From Castor canadensis (lineage: Eukaryota > Chordata > Mammalia > Rodentia > Castoridae), in assembly GCF_047511655.1 (NCBI RefSeq), contig NC_133395.1, positions 68,419,910 through 68,483,909 of the forward strand: a stretch of DNA of 64,000 bases, written 5' to 3'. The notes under the pieces were generated by a model. The model saw only the letters and a list, made by a program, of their open reading frames with translations. It was not told where the DNA came from and ran no database searches. Positions 46,983 to 59,639 of the stretch are shown in pieces; the first letter of the stretch is position 1, and every line of letters begins with the position of its first letter. Both the position numbers and the translations under genes were made by a program.

Positions 46983-48193
46983 AAACTTGTTGCTAAGAAA
47001 TGTATGAACTCTAGGCAGGGCTAGTTTTATTTCTTTATAACACAGTATTATTTTTATTATATTTGAAGTTCATCCTTGATTAAAGATAGGAAATAACACT
47101 ACTTTTCCAACGTTGTTTTGAAATTTTGTGACAAAAGTTGTGACAGAAACTTGGTTTGGGAATTTAGTGGGAGGTGAACTAATTTTGAATTCTACCCTTC
47201 TTGTGACACTAGATGTATTTTTCCTATTAGTTTTGAGGGTCAAGATGGAGCATATATTTCTATGGGATTGGACTATAATAATGGTTTCTATAATTTTCCT
47301 GTCCATGTTTTCTCTGGAATGAGTAACTTAAAGATAGTCTGCTGATAGAGTAACTTGAAGATAGTAACTTAAGAGGGCTGGTAGAGATGGAATTTGTGAA
47401 TATTCAATGGCTCAGCTCTATTTATTTTCTCACTCTCTCCAGTTTTGGCTTATTTTGATTCAAATGTGATGAGAGTTCTCAGTGAGAAGAATTATAATTT
47501 GATCACTTATTTGAAAGATGTTATTCCCATGATCATAGAGATTTGTTAGGGACATACTGGAACATCAATTCAGGTTTATGAGATTAAACTGTTCCTTGTC
47601 AAAGAATCATTCTAATGGCTACTAGACCTAGACCTCAGCCTCTCCAAGAAAATCACTGATTTATGCCAGATCTTGAGACTTAAGGACAATCTTGCATAAG
47701 ATACTATAAATATATTTTTAAAAAGAATTTATTCTGTAATAGAAACACTCAGTGAATCAGGAACTCGTAGTCAATGTAAGGGCTGGGAAGCCATATTGTT
47801 CAGATTTCTTCAGCCTGTTTGCTGCTACTGAATATTTTTTGCTTTTGGCTCAGGGAAGGTGAATTCCTTTAGGCCTGTGACTAACATCTCTAGATCCAGA
47901 GATTATCTAATGAGTTCCTTAGAAAACTTTGGAACAAAATTAATTCAACATTTACTGACTAATGCAATCATACCTCTAGGGATATAAATTGGCCCCTAGT
48001 TTACTAGTTTGTTGCAAAAAGTTCTGGCAGTGAACAGAACTAGGATAAACATCCATTATTTAGGAAAAAACCAGCAAGGGCTTGATGGTCATATAAGAGA
48101 GAACATGACATTACATTCTTAGTCATTGTAATTCTTCTGGTGGTAGAATTCACTACTTGTATTCATGAATATACGATTTATAAAATTTAAGAT
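46983..48193. other. Nothing recognised
   Basis: Contains a local duplication of 'gatagagtaacttgaag'/'aagatagtaacttaagag' words near 47320-47370; otherwise unassigned. Confidence 0.4.
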
Positions 48194-48415
48194 GTGGACA
48201 GAACTTTTGTTCTGGGAAAGCTTTTAACAGATTTTTTTCAGAAGAGTGAGACAAGAAATCTGAAGAATGTTTGCTCAGGGCACAAGTTAGAAAAACATGT
48301 AACCATGAAGGGTATTACTGAAAGAAAAAGAAAAGTAACATCAGCAGATTCATCTGTGAATTCAAACTTTGATGCATCTGAAGAAATTCAATCTGTGCTC
48401 CAGAAGGCATCTTAA
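48194..48415 (+). other. Unrecognised 73-codon ORF with an acceptor-like border (tentative)
   Basis: A lysine/serine-rich frame with few hydrophobic runs, ending in a stop at 48413-48415. A T-run followed by CAG at 48239-48241 could be a splice acceptor in the middle of it. No domain recognised. It lies in a stretch without identifiable repeats, so I list it, but a short chance ORF is the leading explanation. Confidence 0.15.
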
Positions 48416-49005
48416 GTAGCCATAGAATATTTTTCCATCAGATATTTTCATATGTGTGTTGAGATAATGCTTCATATATTTTGAAACTAGAGAAAAAGTA
48501 TAGAAAAACTGAACCACCTCTTCTCTTTATTTCCAAATCCTAAATAATCAGAACTCATGGTCTTGAACAGAATTTTTTTTCCTAAAATTATGCTCTATAT
48601 ACATATTAATAACTTGATATAAGAGTTCTTAGTTTCATACATATCAATGCACTGCATTGTGTGACTGAGGTGCTAGAATCAAGTCTTTTTACACCATACG
48701 CATTTAATTTGGAATTAAATTACAGGTGTTTATGTTCAAAACCTAGGTTAATAGACTTTATGTATGTACTTGTAGTTGAACTCCAGCCTTGGGACAAGTT
48801 GTGAAGTAGATGAATTTCACCTTCATTGAACCATGTCTCTCTAACACTGTCCAGATGCAGGAGTTTTGTTACTTTGAAGTTCTGCCTCTGTCTGGGGAAA
48901 GCATGTCGGGCCACATAGAAAGGGACTATCCTGGGCACTTACAATGTGGAGAGTGATTTCTAAGCCATCTCATAACTTCCTGTTTCTGTCTCTCTGTCTC
49001 TTTCA

Positions 49006-49013
<8 letters not shown>

Positions 49014-49065
<52 letters not shown>
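49014..49065. repeat. Pure (CT)26 microsatellite
   Basis: 52 bp without interruption, with imperfect CT-rich sequence from 48985 to 49090. Confidence 0.97.
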
Positions 49066-49067
<2 letters not shown>

Positions 49068-49449
49068 CTCCTCCTCTCCCTCTTCTCTCTCATTGTTTGT
49101 GTTTATTATAGCATGTGAATTTTAATGCAAATGTGTACAAGGACTATAAAATTCTCCCTTCATCCCTCATCATCCTCCAATTCTCATTCCTCTCCCAGCA
49201 TCACTATTTATATTTTAGTACCTATCTTTTTAGTTTAATAAATACACATTAAAAATAATGCATTTTGACTATTTGCATTTTGTAAATATGCTATCTTATC
49301 TTCATTCTTAAAAATTGCCAGTTTTGAAGGCAAACAGTAATCTAATAACCAGAGAAGATATAACCTTTGGTATACAGAAATACACATTGGGTTTCAAAAT
49401 ATCTCCCTTTACCTAAAAATTTTCTACAGTCTATTTTACAGAGGACTGA

Positions 49450-50232
49450 TGAAATACAATAGTGGCCTGAATGGTGTCCCCCCCCAAAAAAGGTATGTCT
49501 ACGTTCTAATCACCAGAACCTACCAATGTACTTTAACAGATGTAATTAAGGGTCTTAAGATTGTTGGAAAAAATCTCTGGTTAGTGAATAAGACTCAGGA
49601 TTCAGTCACCAAGACAAAAATTTTGACTTCTGCAGAAGGGTATGCAACTGCCAAAGATCTGGTAAGCAAGCACACTGAGTGGGAAGTCCACTTGGGTTTT
49701 TATCCCTGATGTAACACCGCCCCCTTCTCTGATTGGTAAGTCATGGCTCACAGTCTTTCTCAATTAATTATATAGATGAGGTAAAGGACAAGGTTAGCAT
49801 TTAACATTCTGGGAAGCCACGAATTAAGCAAGCATAATGGGCTGCTGCTTTAAAGTGATTTGCCTGCATTAAGTATATAATTCTATTATTTGAAGGAAAA
49901 ATCTTATCCCCCCCACAAGATGCAGAGATCATTCAGGATGACCAGGGTGCATGGAAGTGACCTAAGTCCAGTGACAGTGTTTTTATAAGATAAACATCCA
50001 GACAGGAAGGCAATATGCAAACAGGAAAAAGATGGAGAGAAATGGCCATAAGCCTAGGAAGCCAAATAATGCTAGCCAACACCAGGAGGTAGAAAGATTC
50101 TCTCAAGAGCCTCCACAGGAAGTGTTGATCAGCTGAGACTCATTTTGGACTTCTGGCTTCCAGAACAATATGAGAATAAATTACTTTCAATCACCTACTT
50201 TGTGGTATTTTGTAGCAGAAGCAAACATCCAC
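49450..50232 (+). repeat. MLT1-like LTR, interrupted in the middle
   Basis: The left portion (49455-49575) has GGCCTGAATGGTGTCC, 'cgttctaatcaccagaacct' and 'aacagatgtaattaaggg'. The right portion (49910-50232) has 'cagacaggaaggcaat', 'ttttggacttctggcttcc' and 'actttgtggtattttgtag'. About 300 bp between them does not fit the LTR. Confidence 0.65.
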
Positions 50233-50307
50233 AACCAAAATACTTCCATTATCCAGAAATAGAAAAAATCAAAACAATAAGAGCTTCAAAAAAACTGATT
50301 TACTCTT

Positions 50308-50798
50308 TTCTCAAAATTTTTTTATTAGGATATATTCATTGTACAGGGGGAATTCATTGTGACAATTCCCAATTGGCTTATATTATACATTGATTAGACT
50401 GCCCCCACCATTTCTCCCCTCAACTCCCTTCCTGCCCCACTTCAAGCAATTGCAAGAGGTTGTGTGTTCCTTTTTGTATAAGTATATGATGTCTATCAAC
50501 CATATTCCCTCTCCTTAATCTTATTCCTTCACACTCCCTCCTCCCACAAGTACTCCCACATACTATATCAATTTCACATTATAAATTATAAATTTATTTA
50601 TAAATGTCTTGCATTATAAATTTCTAAGTTAATCTTCAAGGGGGTTTCTTGATGCGTCCACTATGAGTACACTTTACTTTGGTTCATTCAGCCCCTTCCA
50701 TTATTCTCCTTTTCCCCTTTCCTCCCACCACCACCCCTTTTTCAACATGCAGAAGATTGAAGCTAGATCCCTGTCTCTCACCCTGTACAATATCAATT
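50308..50798 (-). mobile_element. L1 insertion with inverted 5' end (twin priming)
   Basis: From 50315 to about 50740 the minus strand reads an L1 3' UTR ending in poly(A), seen as a T-run at 50317-50323. At about 50742 orientation flips: CATGCAGAAGATTGAAGCTA and 'ctctcaccctgtacaat' are plus-strand ORF2 sequence. The unit is flanked by AAAACTGATTTACTCTT (50291-50307) and AAAAGTGTTTTACTCTT (50799-50815), which match at 15 of 17 positions. Confidence 0.8.
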
Positions 50799-50896
50799 AA
50801 AAGTGTTTTACTCTTAAATACCCAGTACATAACATTTATTGCTATGAAATAGTATTTTAAGAATCATAATTATAAAAAAATTATAGAATTATAAGA

Positions 50897-52016
50897 AGAT
50901 GGAAATCAAAACAGCACTTAGGTTTCATCTCACCCCAGTTAGAATGGCCATAATCAAGGACAATAACAAAAACAAATACTGGCAAGGATAAGGTAAAACA
51001 GGAACTCTTATACACTGTTAGTGGGAATGCAAATTAGTTAACCACTATGGAAAGCAAGATGGAGATTCCTCAAAAAACTAGAGATAGAACTGCTATATGA
51101 TCCAGTGATACTGCTCCTGGGCATCTACCCAAAGGAATGTTAGACAGGATACAACAGAGACACCTGTACACTGATGTTCATTGCAGTATTATTCACAATA
51201 GTCAAGCTTTGGAAACAACCCAGGTGCCCTACTACTGATGAATAGATCAAGAAAATGTAGTATATATAAACAGTTGAGTATTACTTAGCCATAAGGAATA
51301 ATGACATGTGGTTTGAAGGTAAATGGACACAATTAGAGGACATCATGTTAAGTGAAGTAAGCCAGGTTCAGAAACACAAAGGCCACATGTTTTCTTTCAT
51401 AAGTGGAAGATAGATCCAGAGATAAACATATACACACAAATAAAGCATGATCATATACAAACTCAGATGTAGAACATATTTCTAATCGTGGAACTACTCT
51501 ATGGAACTCAGGGAAAGAGGGAAAGGAAAAGAGAATGATAGAGTATCAGTAATATTGCCTAACATAAGATGTGAAGGTACCAGATATAAGGAGGTATATT
51601 GAAAGCTGTTGAAAAATGGGAGGTGGGAAGTAAAGGGAAAGTAATGGAAGGGGTTGAATGGACCAAAGTAAAGTATACTCACAGTGAACAAATTTTGAGA
51701 TACCCCTTTGAACATCAACTTAAATATTAATAATGAAAAACAGGACTGTAAAATAGGTACAGTGCAGTGGTACCAGAAGGAAGGAGGAGGATGAAGGAGA
51801 TTCAGGTGATGGTATATGGTAGATGGACTTCATATACCTATATGAAACAGAACTAAGAAACCTCATGCAATTGCTTTAAGTGGGGTGGTGAGGGGGTTGA
51901 GGGGGCAAAGAGAGGGGGCAATGTAACTAATGTACAATATAAGTCTAATCGAGATTGTCACTATGAATCCTCCTCTGTATAATGAACATATCCTAATAAA
52001 AATGTATTTAAAAAAG
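50897..52016 (+). mobile_element. 5'-truncated L1, older than the copies at 6.4 and 25.6 kb
   Basis: ORF2-derived words 'atggaaatcaaaacagcact', 'tgggaatgcaaattagtt' and 'aactgctatatgatcca', then an L1 3' UTR ('ggaaggggttgaatgg', 'gaacatcaacttaaatatt') ending CCTAATAAAAATG plus an A-rich tail. No long frame survives. Confidence 0.88.
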
Positions 52017-52214
52017 AATTAAAATTTTACTAAGCTTTTATTCAAATAGTTGTATAATTACTTGACTATAGCACTGAAACTAAGATATGTTTTTTATCAA
52101 TAAGAAAGAATTATTAAAAAGCAACAAAATACTAAATCAACATTATACAACCCTTAAAGATTGGAACTGGATTCTAATTAAATTCATAAAGTGGAAGCAA
52201 ATTATTAATAAGGT

Positions 52215-52598
52215 GTTTTTGTCTGAATGTGAAACGTCTCTCATAAGCTGTGTTCATGACTAGGTCCCCAGATGTGATGATATTTTTGTGAGATTCTAGA
52301 CATTTTAGGAGCTGGAACCTAGATGTAGGAAGTAGGTGATTAGGATTGTATCTGTATCTTGCCCTGGGACCCTCTCTGGCGCTCTCTCTCTCTACTTCTT
52401 GTCAAGAAGAAAGTAAAGAAGCTATTCTACCATATGCTTCCTCTGCCATGATGTTCTGCTTCACCATGGGCCCAGAAACATGGAACCAAGGACCATGGAC
52501 TGAACCCTCTGAACAATGAGACAAATTAATACTCCTTCCTTAAGTTGTTTTTGTCAGGTATTTATTTGGTCACAGAGATGAGAAAAGTAACTAACACA
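52215..52598 (+). repeat. Left LTR of the MaLR provirus
   Basis: About 384 bp, containing a polypyrimidine stretch (52385-52400) and the conserved LTR 3' words 'ttccttaagttgtttttgtc' and 'ggtcacagagatgag'. Confidence 0.7.
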
Positions 52599-54074
52599 GA
52601 AAATTGGTACCAGAGGTGTGATTGTTGCTGTGAATAAACCTGACCATGTGATTCCTAAACCTTTGGAACTGGTTTGTATGAGAAATTTGGAACAATTTGA
52701 AGAAGAAGGCTAGAAGAATCTTAAAATGTTGCAAGAGAAGCTTAATGGGCATTTCTGGTGGGAACTCAAAGGACCAGAATACCCATAATAATATGGACAA
52801 TGAAGGCCAAAGCTCATGGCCTTCAGATGGGAATGAGGATTCTCTTGGGATTAGACTAGAGGTCATGCATGTTAATTTCTGGAAAGTAATTTGTCTACTG
52901 AATGTTCAACTGAGGCTAAATTTAAAGGTAACTGACTAATTAATTTAGCAGAGGAAATTTTCAAGACAGCATAGTATTCAGGCTGTGGCAAGGTTATTAA
53001 TGACTACTTTTAGCCAGATTTACAGTAAGGACCAAGAACAAAAAGTAGAGCAGAAGTGTTTGAAAAGCTTGCAATCTGGCCAGAAAAGGAACAAGTTGAA
53101 AGTTGTGAACAAGGAGGGTGTTATTATTAAAGAGATTGGCACCATTAAAAATAAGCAAGCACTTTGAACTGGGACAACAGGAAAGAGACTTTTAGGGCAT
53201 ATTAGGAATTTGTCACATCCCACTCACAGCAGGCTCTAGGGTTTAAAATTATAAACACATTTGAAAGACTTTCCCTTGAGAAGAGAATGTCTCTGGATGC
53301 CTTGATTACACAGAGCTGCCAAGGAAGTTGTTTCCCCAGGATATACTTTAGCTGCTCAGGTACTCAGAGGCCAGTGCAGCCATGGTCTTAGGGTGTCCTA
53401 CTACTGTTTTGACTAGAATCAGACCTTGATGTCTTCCATGTGTTATTACTTTTGCAGGCATGTAGACTGCAAGAGTTACAGGGTCATGGCAGCTTCCACT
53501 AAGATTTCAAAGGAAGACCCAGGAGGCCAGGAAGAGGTCATGGTTAGGATCCCTACAGACAGACCCACAAAGAGCCATGCATGAAGCTGTGAGGGTAGAG
53601 CTAAAGGTACAATGGAGACCCCAGGATGTTGGAAATGTCAGGAACATGAAATACCTGCTGAGAAATGCCACAAATGACAAGTGGAGCCCCACTACAGAGA
53701 GGGCATGTGGGCTACAAACTGTAAGGCCATTGAAACAGGACTACCCAAGCCCTTTGGAACTCAGATAATGCCATCAGGTTCCCTGCCTGACATGGAGGTA
53801 CAGGATTTAGTGTTTGCCTACCTAGGTTTCAGTCTTGCTTTGTTCCTACCCCTCTTTCTATGCCCCTATGCCTCCCTTTTGGAAAGGGAATACTTACTCT
53901 ATGCCATTGTATCTTGGAAGTATATAATTTTATTTTTTATTTTTATAGGGACTCACGGCTAAGAACTTGCCTTGAGTGTAAGAAGAGACTTTAAATTTGA
54001 TCTTTTGAACAATGTTGGAACTGTTAAGATTATGGGGACTCATGGAAGTATTCCTGAGCCTTTGAGAGCCAGGG

Positions 54075-54445
54075 GTATAATGTTATAGTTTAAATATGAA
54101 ATATCCCTTATAGGCTCATATGTTCAACCCTAGGTCCCCACTGGTGGTACTGTTTTGTGAGGAATTAAGTCACTGGAGGAAAGGGGTATCCTTGGGGAAT
54201 GTATCTTGTTCTTAGGATCCTCACTGGCTCTTTCTGCTTCTTGCCTTCCATAAGATAAATAAGCTCCTCTACTACATGTTTCCTCTGCCATGATGTTCTC
54301 CTTTACCTTATCCCAGAAATATGGAACCAAGTGGCTATGGAATGAATCCTCTGAAACGATGAGCCAAAATAAATCCTTCCTCCCTTAAGTTGTTTCTTTC
54401 AGGTGTTTGGTCACAGCAACCAGAAAAGAAGCTAATACATAAGGT
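54075..54445 (+). repeat. Right LTR of the MaLR provirus
   Basis: Aligns with the left LTR: 'tataggctcatatgttcaa', 'taggtccccactggtgg', 'gatgagccaaaataaatcc' and 'ggtcacagcaaccagaaaag'. An AATAAA is present in 'caaaataaatcc'. Divergence from the left copy points to an ancient insertion. Confidence 0.72.
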
Positions 54446-54589
54446 TTATATTTATATGATGTGCGTTTATAAAATGTAGTCTTAAAATTGTAATTCTACC
54501 AAGTTTTCATTTGAGCCATTATGTAGTCTCTTAACTAATAGCAATTGAATCAAAAGACAAATTAAAATAAAAATTACTATCTCTTCCTT

Positions 54590-57500
54590 TGGTCTTGGAT
54601 CTTTAGTAGGTTCATTGGAAGGCTGGGACTACTCTGAGTATGACTCACTTCTATTTTCAGGTTGTGAGATATGTAATCAAATGCAGTGCTTGGTGAATAG
54701 ACATGTCTTGTTGCTAGTGGAGATTTGCTGCAGTATAGGAAATCACTTGGTGGAGAAGATACTTGAGAACATCCATGTTAGATTTCTAGTGTAAGAGAAA
54801 GGACAGGAAGTCCTCTTCTTAGGAATTATCCTTTTACCATCTCTGCAGCTGCAATCTCTGACTGAAAGACACACTGGGGGACCAGAGTGTGAATCAGTTG
54901 TGTCTGACTGAAGAGAGTGAACATCTATGGTATCATTTTGTCCTGGATTCCATTTCTGAACATGGACAACCTTTGTGTTATCCAACAACACAGAGTGAAA
55001 TTTGTAAGTTCTGCTTGTCCTGAGATTCTGGCAGTACATGGAGCACCAGGACAAGTTCTATGTTGCCCTTTGTGGAAGAATTGATGGATCATCATAGAAT
55101 TGGCCTGATGGGGGGATTTTTTTTTCCTGTAATTCTTTCCTCATAAGGGTGGGATCTCAGGATTATTGAGCCAATCCAGTTATATCAGTTTCCAAGGACA
55201 AAAGTAACAAAGTACCACAGGCCATGTGACTTAAACAATAGAAATGTATTTTTCATAGTTCTAGAGATTAGAAGTCCAAGATCAGGGTGTCAGCAGGTTT
55301 GGTTTTGCCTAAGGTTTCTTTTACTCATTGAGTGGCAGATAATTATCTTCCCATCGTGTCCTCATGTGGTCTTTTCTCTGTGTGCACTATAATGTCTCTC
55401 AATGGGTCTAAATTTCCTCTTCTTGTGAGGACAGTAGTCAGATTAGATGAGGATCCACACTCATTTTAACTTAATCATCTGTTTAAAAGCCATCTCATTG
55501 TGAAGTACTGGAGGTTAGGATTTCAACATTGGAGTTTTGGGAAACATAATTCAAGCCATAATACTCCCCCTTCTTTGGTGATCTAGTAATCTAGAGAATT
55601 TCTTAGATGCTAATTTATGAGGAGACTATTTTTTCACTTCTAGTAAGCACCAAGGTTCAAAAAATATAGTTTACTTCTTGGGATCAGGAATAGAAAGTAT
55701 AGCAGATGCTGTAGTATCCTTCACAGATTCTGGATATCTTTTCTGTTCTGTGTTTCCTACTTGACTTCAATTACCAGTATTAAATGATGGCTCTCCACGC
55801 TGTGGAAAGCTTTTTTCCTTGTAAGCATTGCAATTTGGACATGCTGGGGAATCAAGAGCTTCTGGGAGCTGTTCTCAACCAATGACTGAGAGAAATTGGT
55901 ATATAAACATCACAGTTCTTTGGACTTCAGGTAGAATAACTGAGGCATGTATTTTATATCATTTCCCACATATTCCACAAGAGATTAAACATTACTTATC
56001 CAATGTACTAGATAACGTGTCCTTCCTTGTTTATGTTTCTTTCCCTGTCTTATGTCCTCCTTTCTCTTCATTGTTTACTGTATCTCCCCAATAAATATTG
56101 ACATTTGAATTATTTTCTCTGAGTCTGCCTGTTGGGTTATAGTGACTCTTCCACTTCTCATTGTAATACAGTAAAAATGGTAACTTGATTATCTGAACAC
56201 CCTGTACAAGACTTATGGTGGTTTACATTTTGGTGACATTGCATTAGTTGGATCTGGAGAAGGAAGTCATGAGTACTATGGATGTCTTGGTAAGACATAA
56301 TCCAGAGTGTGAACGATAAATCCTACAAAGATTCAAAAACTTGCCACATTTGGTGAAAGTTTTAGAAATTCTGTTGTCTGGTGCATAATAAGCTCTTATA
56401 CTGCCACTTTTCTACCACAGAGGCAAATGTACATCATGGAAAGTCTGGTTGATAAGGAATCTAAAAGCAAGATGGGGTGATCAATGGCTAAGAGATCTAG
56501 GGAAGAAAAATGTGGATTGATCGATATAAATTGACAATGTATGTAGATCTTTGTTTCCTATGTCAGTACTTATTAGATATTATCTATATCAGAGGAAGCA
56601 CTGAAAAATGTATGAAAAGGATAGTTTTTCTAGTGTAGGCTAGAAAGCCTTTCCTCTCAGCCATTCCAGTATTTGGCACAATGATCATATGGATGTAGTA
56701 TCATGTGACAAGAATGCAGGTGATACATGGGGTTAATAGCTTAGGCTCCCTTTCATCAAAGCTGATTTGGGTACTGCTACTGCAGAATGTTCAAAGTGTC
56801 AGTGGTAAAACTAATGGTGAGCCCTTGATATGACACTATCTTTTAAAAAGAGCAAATCTGAAAGGGGCAGTCATTTGTCTTTATTGGATTTATACCCATT
56901 TTAGTTATGAGTCTACTTTCCCTGACATGGTGTCCTGAGGGATCAGAGAGTATCTGATTTATGATATCTCACATAGCTTCACCTTGAATTAGTGAACCAA
57001 ATTTTTACCAAAGAACAAGCACATGTCCATAAGATCTACTTGTCTTACTACATCACTTTGAAGGTGCCAGCCTGAATGTTGTAAAGGCCACTTAGAGGTA
57101 AAGCAAAGGTAGATGTGGTATATACCTTGAACCCACATATACTGCTAGATCATTTGGATAGATCAGATGCATCCAGGATCAAAGGCATAGAACGAAGAGT
57201 TCCTGTTAAACAGCTACTCCATAGGCCCACTTGAAAGAATAGGTGTTCTCTATCCCCACAACTTTAAGGTTTGTTGGACTGTAAATTGGGTTCCCAGAAG
57301 ACAAAGTAATGATTCCCATTAGTTTAAGATTATAGAAGTTGCCTTGTCATTTTGGAGTCCTTAGATTAAAAGAATAGAAAGTGAGTAAACTTTAGTATAT
57401 TGACAGAAATCACTAACAGAACTTTGGCTATTGTGAAGAGGGAAAGCCACAGCTACATATCAGAGTCAGGGAGATATATGGCTGGAATTCAGGAGATTTG

Positions 57501-58230
57501 CTGGTTGCCTCTTCATGCCTTCAAATCCAATGGTTACCATAAATGAAAATTTCAGGAACAACATTCTGACAAAGTTAAGGTAATCAGAGGTACAGAAGTT
57601 TCAGACATAAAGAGTTAAATTATTCCATTAAACAATAGACCTGGACAAGAAGATGTCCTATCCAAGAGCAAGGAGAATCTAGAATTTGTGTTAGAAGAAG
57701 GAGAGAATGAATATTAGTGGTGGCCTTGGCACCAACTGGAACAGCTAGTAAACACTATAGCTTTCACCCATGTTAATGCTGGTGTAAGTCTTTTTTCTCT
57801 TTTTAAAATAAAAATTGTGACTGATTACCACTTTAAAGAAGCAGTACAAGGTAGAGTGAACTCAACATGGAGACAGAGTACATTTACTAAATGCAAGGGA
57901 TGAATTATATTGGGTGAAGTCAGTGCCCATTCACATGTTTGGGAAATCCAGCTAATCCAGCTAACTCAGCATCTATGACTAAGGCTCTATTTTCCTGTAG
58001 CTGTGGAGAGCTCCTGGCACCTGGCAGCAGAAATGCCAGAAAATCAACAATCCTTAGAAGGTAGCCTTTAATCACAATTCTCATAAGCAGTCTGTGAAAA
58101 CCTGAGCTCTCTCACTCCTAGAGTTGGATCATTCCAAGGCTTGGCATTCTCAGAGTTTATGTGGAAGACTGAGCTTTAGTTGCTCCCCGTTGTAGCTGGG
58201 AGGTGATATCTTAAAGAAGCGGGGCCTGTT
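54590..58230. repeat. Degraded LTR-retroelement (class III ERV-like) territory
   Basis: No coding frame. The word order around 57640-57800 ('aaggagaatctagaattt', 'gaatattagtggtggcc') resembles internal sequence of MaLR/ERVL elements, and LTR-like ends occur at 55160-55560 and about 58180-59215. Assignment is from recalled similarity and is weak for 55600-57400. Confidence 0.35.
55160..55562 (-). repeat. MLT1/MaLR-like solo LTR
   Basis: On the minus strand this carries the same layout as 5385-5715: 'aaatcctaacctccagtac'-type start, a 'gtgtcctca' region and a 'ctgtgaaaaatacatttct' end. Both are ancient LTR relics. Confidence 0.6.
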
Positions 58231-58234
58231 AAGA

Positions 58235-58990
58235 AAAGGTGATATTTATATACAATGGAATTATATTCAGCCATAAAGAAGAATGAAATTTTTTCATTTT
58301 CAGGTAAATGATAGATCTTCTTAAGTGAAGTTATACAGGTTCAGAAAGTCAAAGGCCGCATATTTTCTCATGTGTGGAATATAGATCTAATACAAATACA
58401 ATATTATTTAAAAATAATATGAAATATTATGAAAAACAGGTCACACTAGGAGAGGTTACATATGAGAGAGGGAGGGTAAAAGAAAGAAATTAAGAAGGTG
58501 AATATGATTGATGTACTTCCTCTACAAGAATGGATATAAAAATGTTTAAACCTGTTGAAATCACTATAAGAGGGGGATTAAGGTAGAGAGGAAAAAAACA
58601 GAGGGGATGAACAAATTCAGGTTATAATACATATATGCATGAAAATTTCACAAGGAAACTCCCTGGACAGCTATCATAAACAAAACTGTCAATTTTTTTT
58701 TTTCACAAAATCAGAGAACAGGAGGGCAGAACAGGTCCTGTCTGGGGGGTTGGCACCAGTAGGAGGGGGAGGATGTGGGGAAAGGTTGTAGGAGGGTGAA
58801 TATGGTGAAAATACTGTATACACATGAATGTTAGTGGAAAAATGACACCTGTTGAAACTATTCCAGGAGTGGGGGAGGGGAATAAAGGAGAATGATGAAG
58901 TAGGTGAATTCAACTATGATATATTAGATACATTGTAAGAATTTTTGTAAATTCCACAATGTACCTCCAATACAACAATTTTAAAAAAGA
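58235..58990 (+). mobile_element. L1 3'-end sequence(s) inserted in an LTR relic
   Basis: 58235-58690 has 'tacaatggaattatattcagcc' (ORF2 end) plus a 3' UTR. 58690-58990 repeats a second 3' UTR type matching 11330-11579. LTR-like sequence stands on both sides (about 58180-58230 and 58990-59215), suggesting insertion into an LTR. Confidence 0.65.
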
Positions 58991-59215
58991 AGTGAGGACT
59001 GGTGGACCGTCCTTAGGTCAATTTTCAGCATGCCTTCAAAAAGAAAGTCTTGCTCTGGCTACCTGTTTGGCACCATACATCATGAAGCCCTTGTCAGAGT
59101 CAAAACAATGCTGGTGCTGTGCCTTTGAAACTCTAAAACTATGATCTTTGTTCTTTATAAAGTTCACCTACTTCAAGTATTTTATTATACTAATGAAAAA
59201 AAACTAATACAACAG
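58990..59215 (+). repeat. LTR 3' half after L1 insertion
   Basis: 'gaaactctaaaactatgatc', 'ctttataaagttcacctac' and 'aaaactaatacaaca' are the usual 3' words of MaLR-type LTRs. The left part probably lies at about 58150-58230. Confidence 0.5.
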
Positions 59216-59272
59216 GTGCTCAATAATTACAAATAAACATGCTGAGAATGGATAAATAAATTCAGATGTAAG

Positions 59273-59338
59273 GGAAGCTGGGCTTTGTAAAACATGGCTG
59301 TAATTTCAGCATTTGGGTGGCTAAGGCTTATAAATTGG
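59273..59338 (+). repeat. B1-like fragment
   Basis: 'agctgggctttgtaaaaca' and 'taatttcagcatttgggtgg' match the first half of a B1. Confidence 0.5.
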
Positions 59339-59639
59339 CCTTTTTAATTACCAAAAAAAAAAAACAGTTAGTTGCCAATATTTATAAACTGGAGATTCAC
59401 CTAATCCAGATTTAAGCTACTCTTGAAAAAGTGGAAGGCCTGGAAATATTTATTTTGTATTCTAGCATGATAATAGTGGACTGGAACTGGGGTTTCCCCT
59501 CAGATGCTAGATTTTCCCTTCATGGAATGGATTTTCCAGGTCTGTCTCACTCTACTAGTGATTACCTTATGAGGTGTATGCACAAGCATGGGTATAATGG
59601 GAGGGGAAGGGAACCCATGACTCAGGTATAAAGAATGTC

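Larger units (their letters stand above)
52215..54445 (+). mobile_element. MaLR (ERVL-type) non-coding provirus with both LTRs
   Basis: Two related LTRs in the same orientation (52215-52598 and 54075-54445) share 'cctctgccatgatgttct', 'atatggaaccaa'-type and 'ccttaagttgttt' words and end near 'gaaaagtaactaacaca' / 'gaaaagaagctaatacat'. The internal part starts with TTGGTACCAGAGG just after the left LTR, resembling the tRNA-Leu primer-binding site usual in this group. The ~1.5 kb interior has no coding frame; MaLRs are non-autonomous, so this is expected. Confidence 0.75.
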
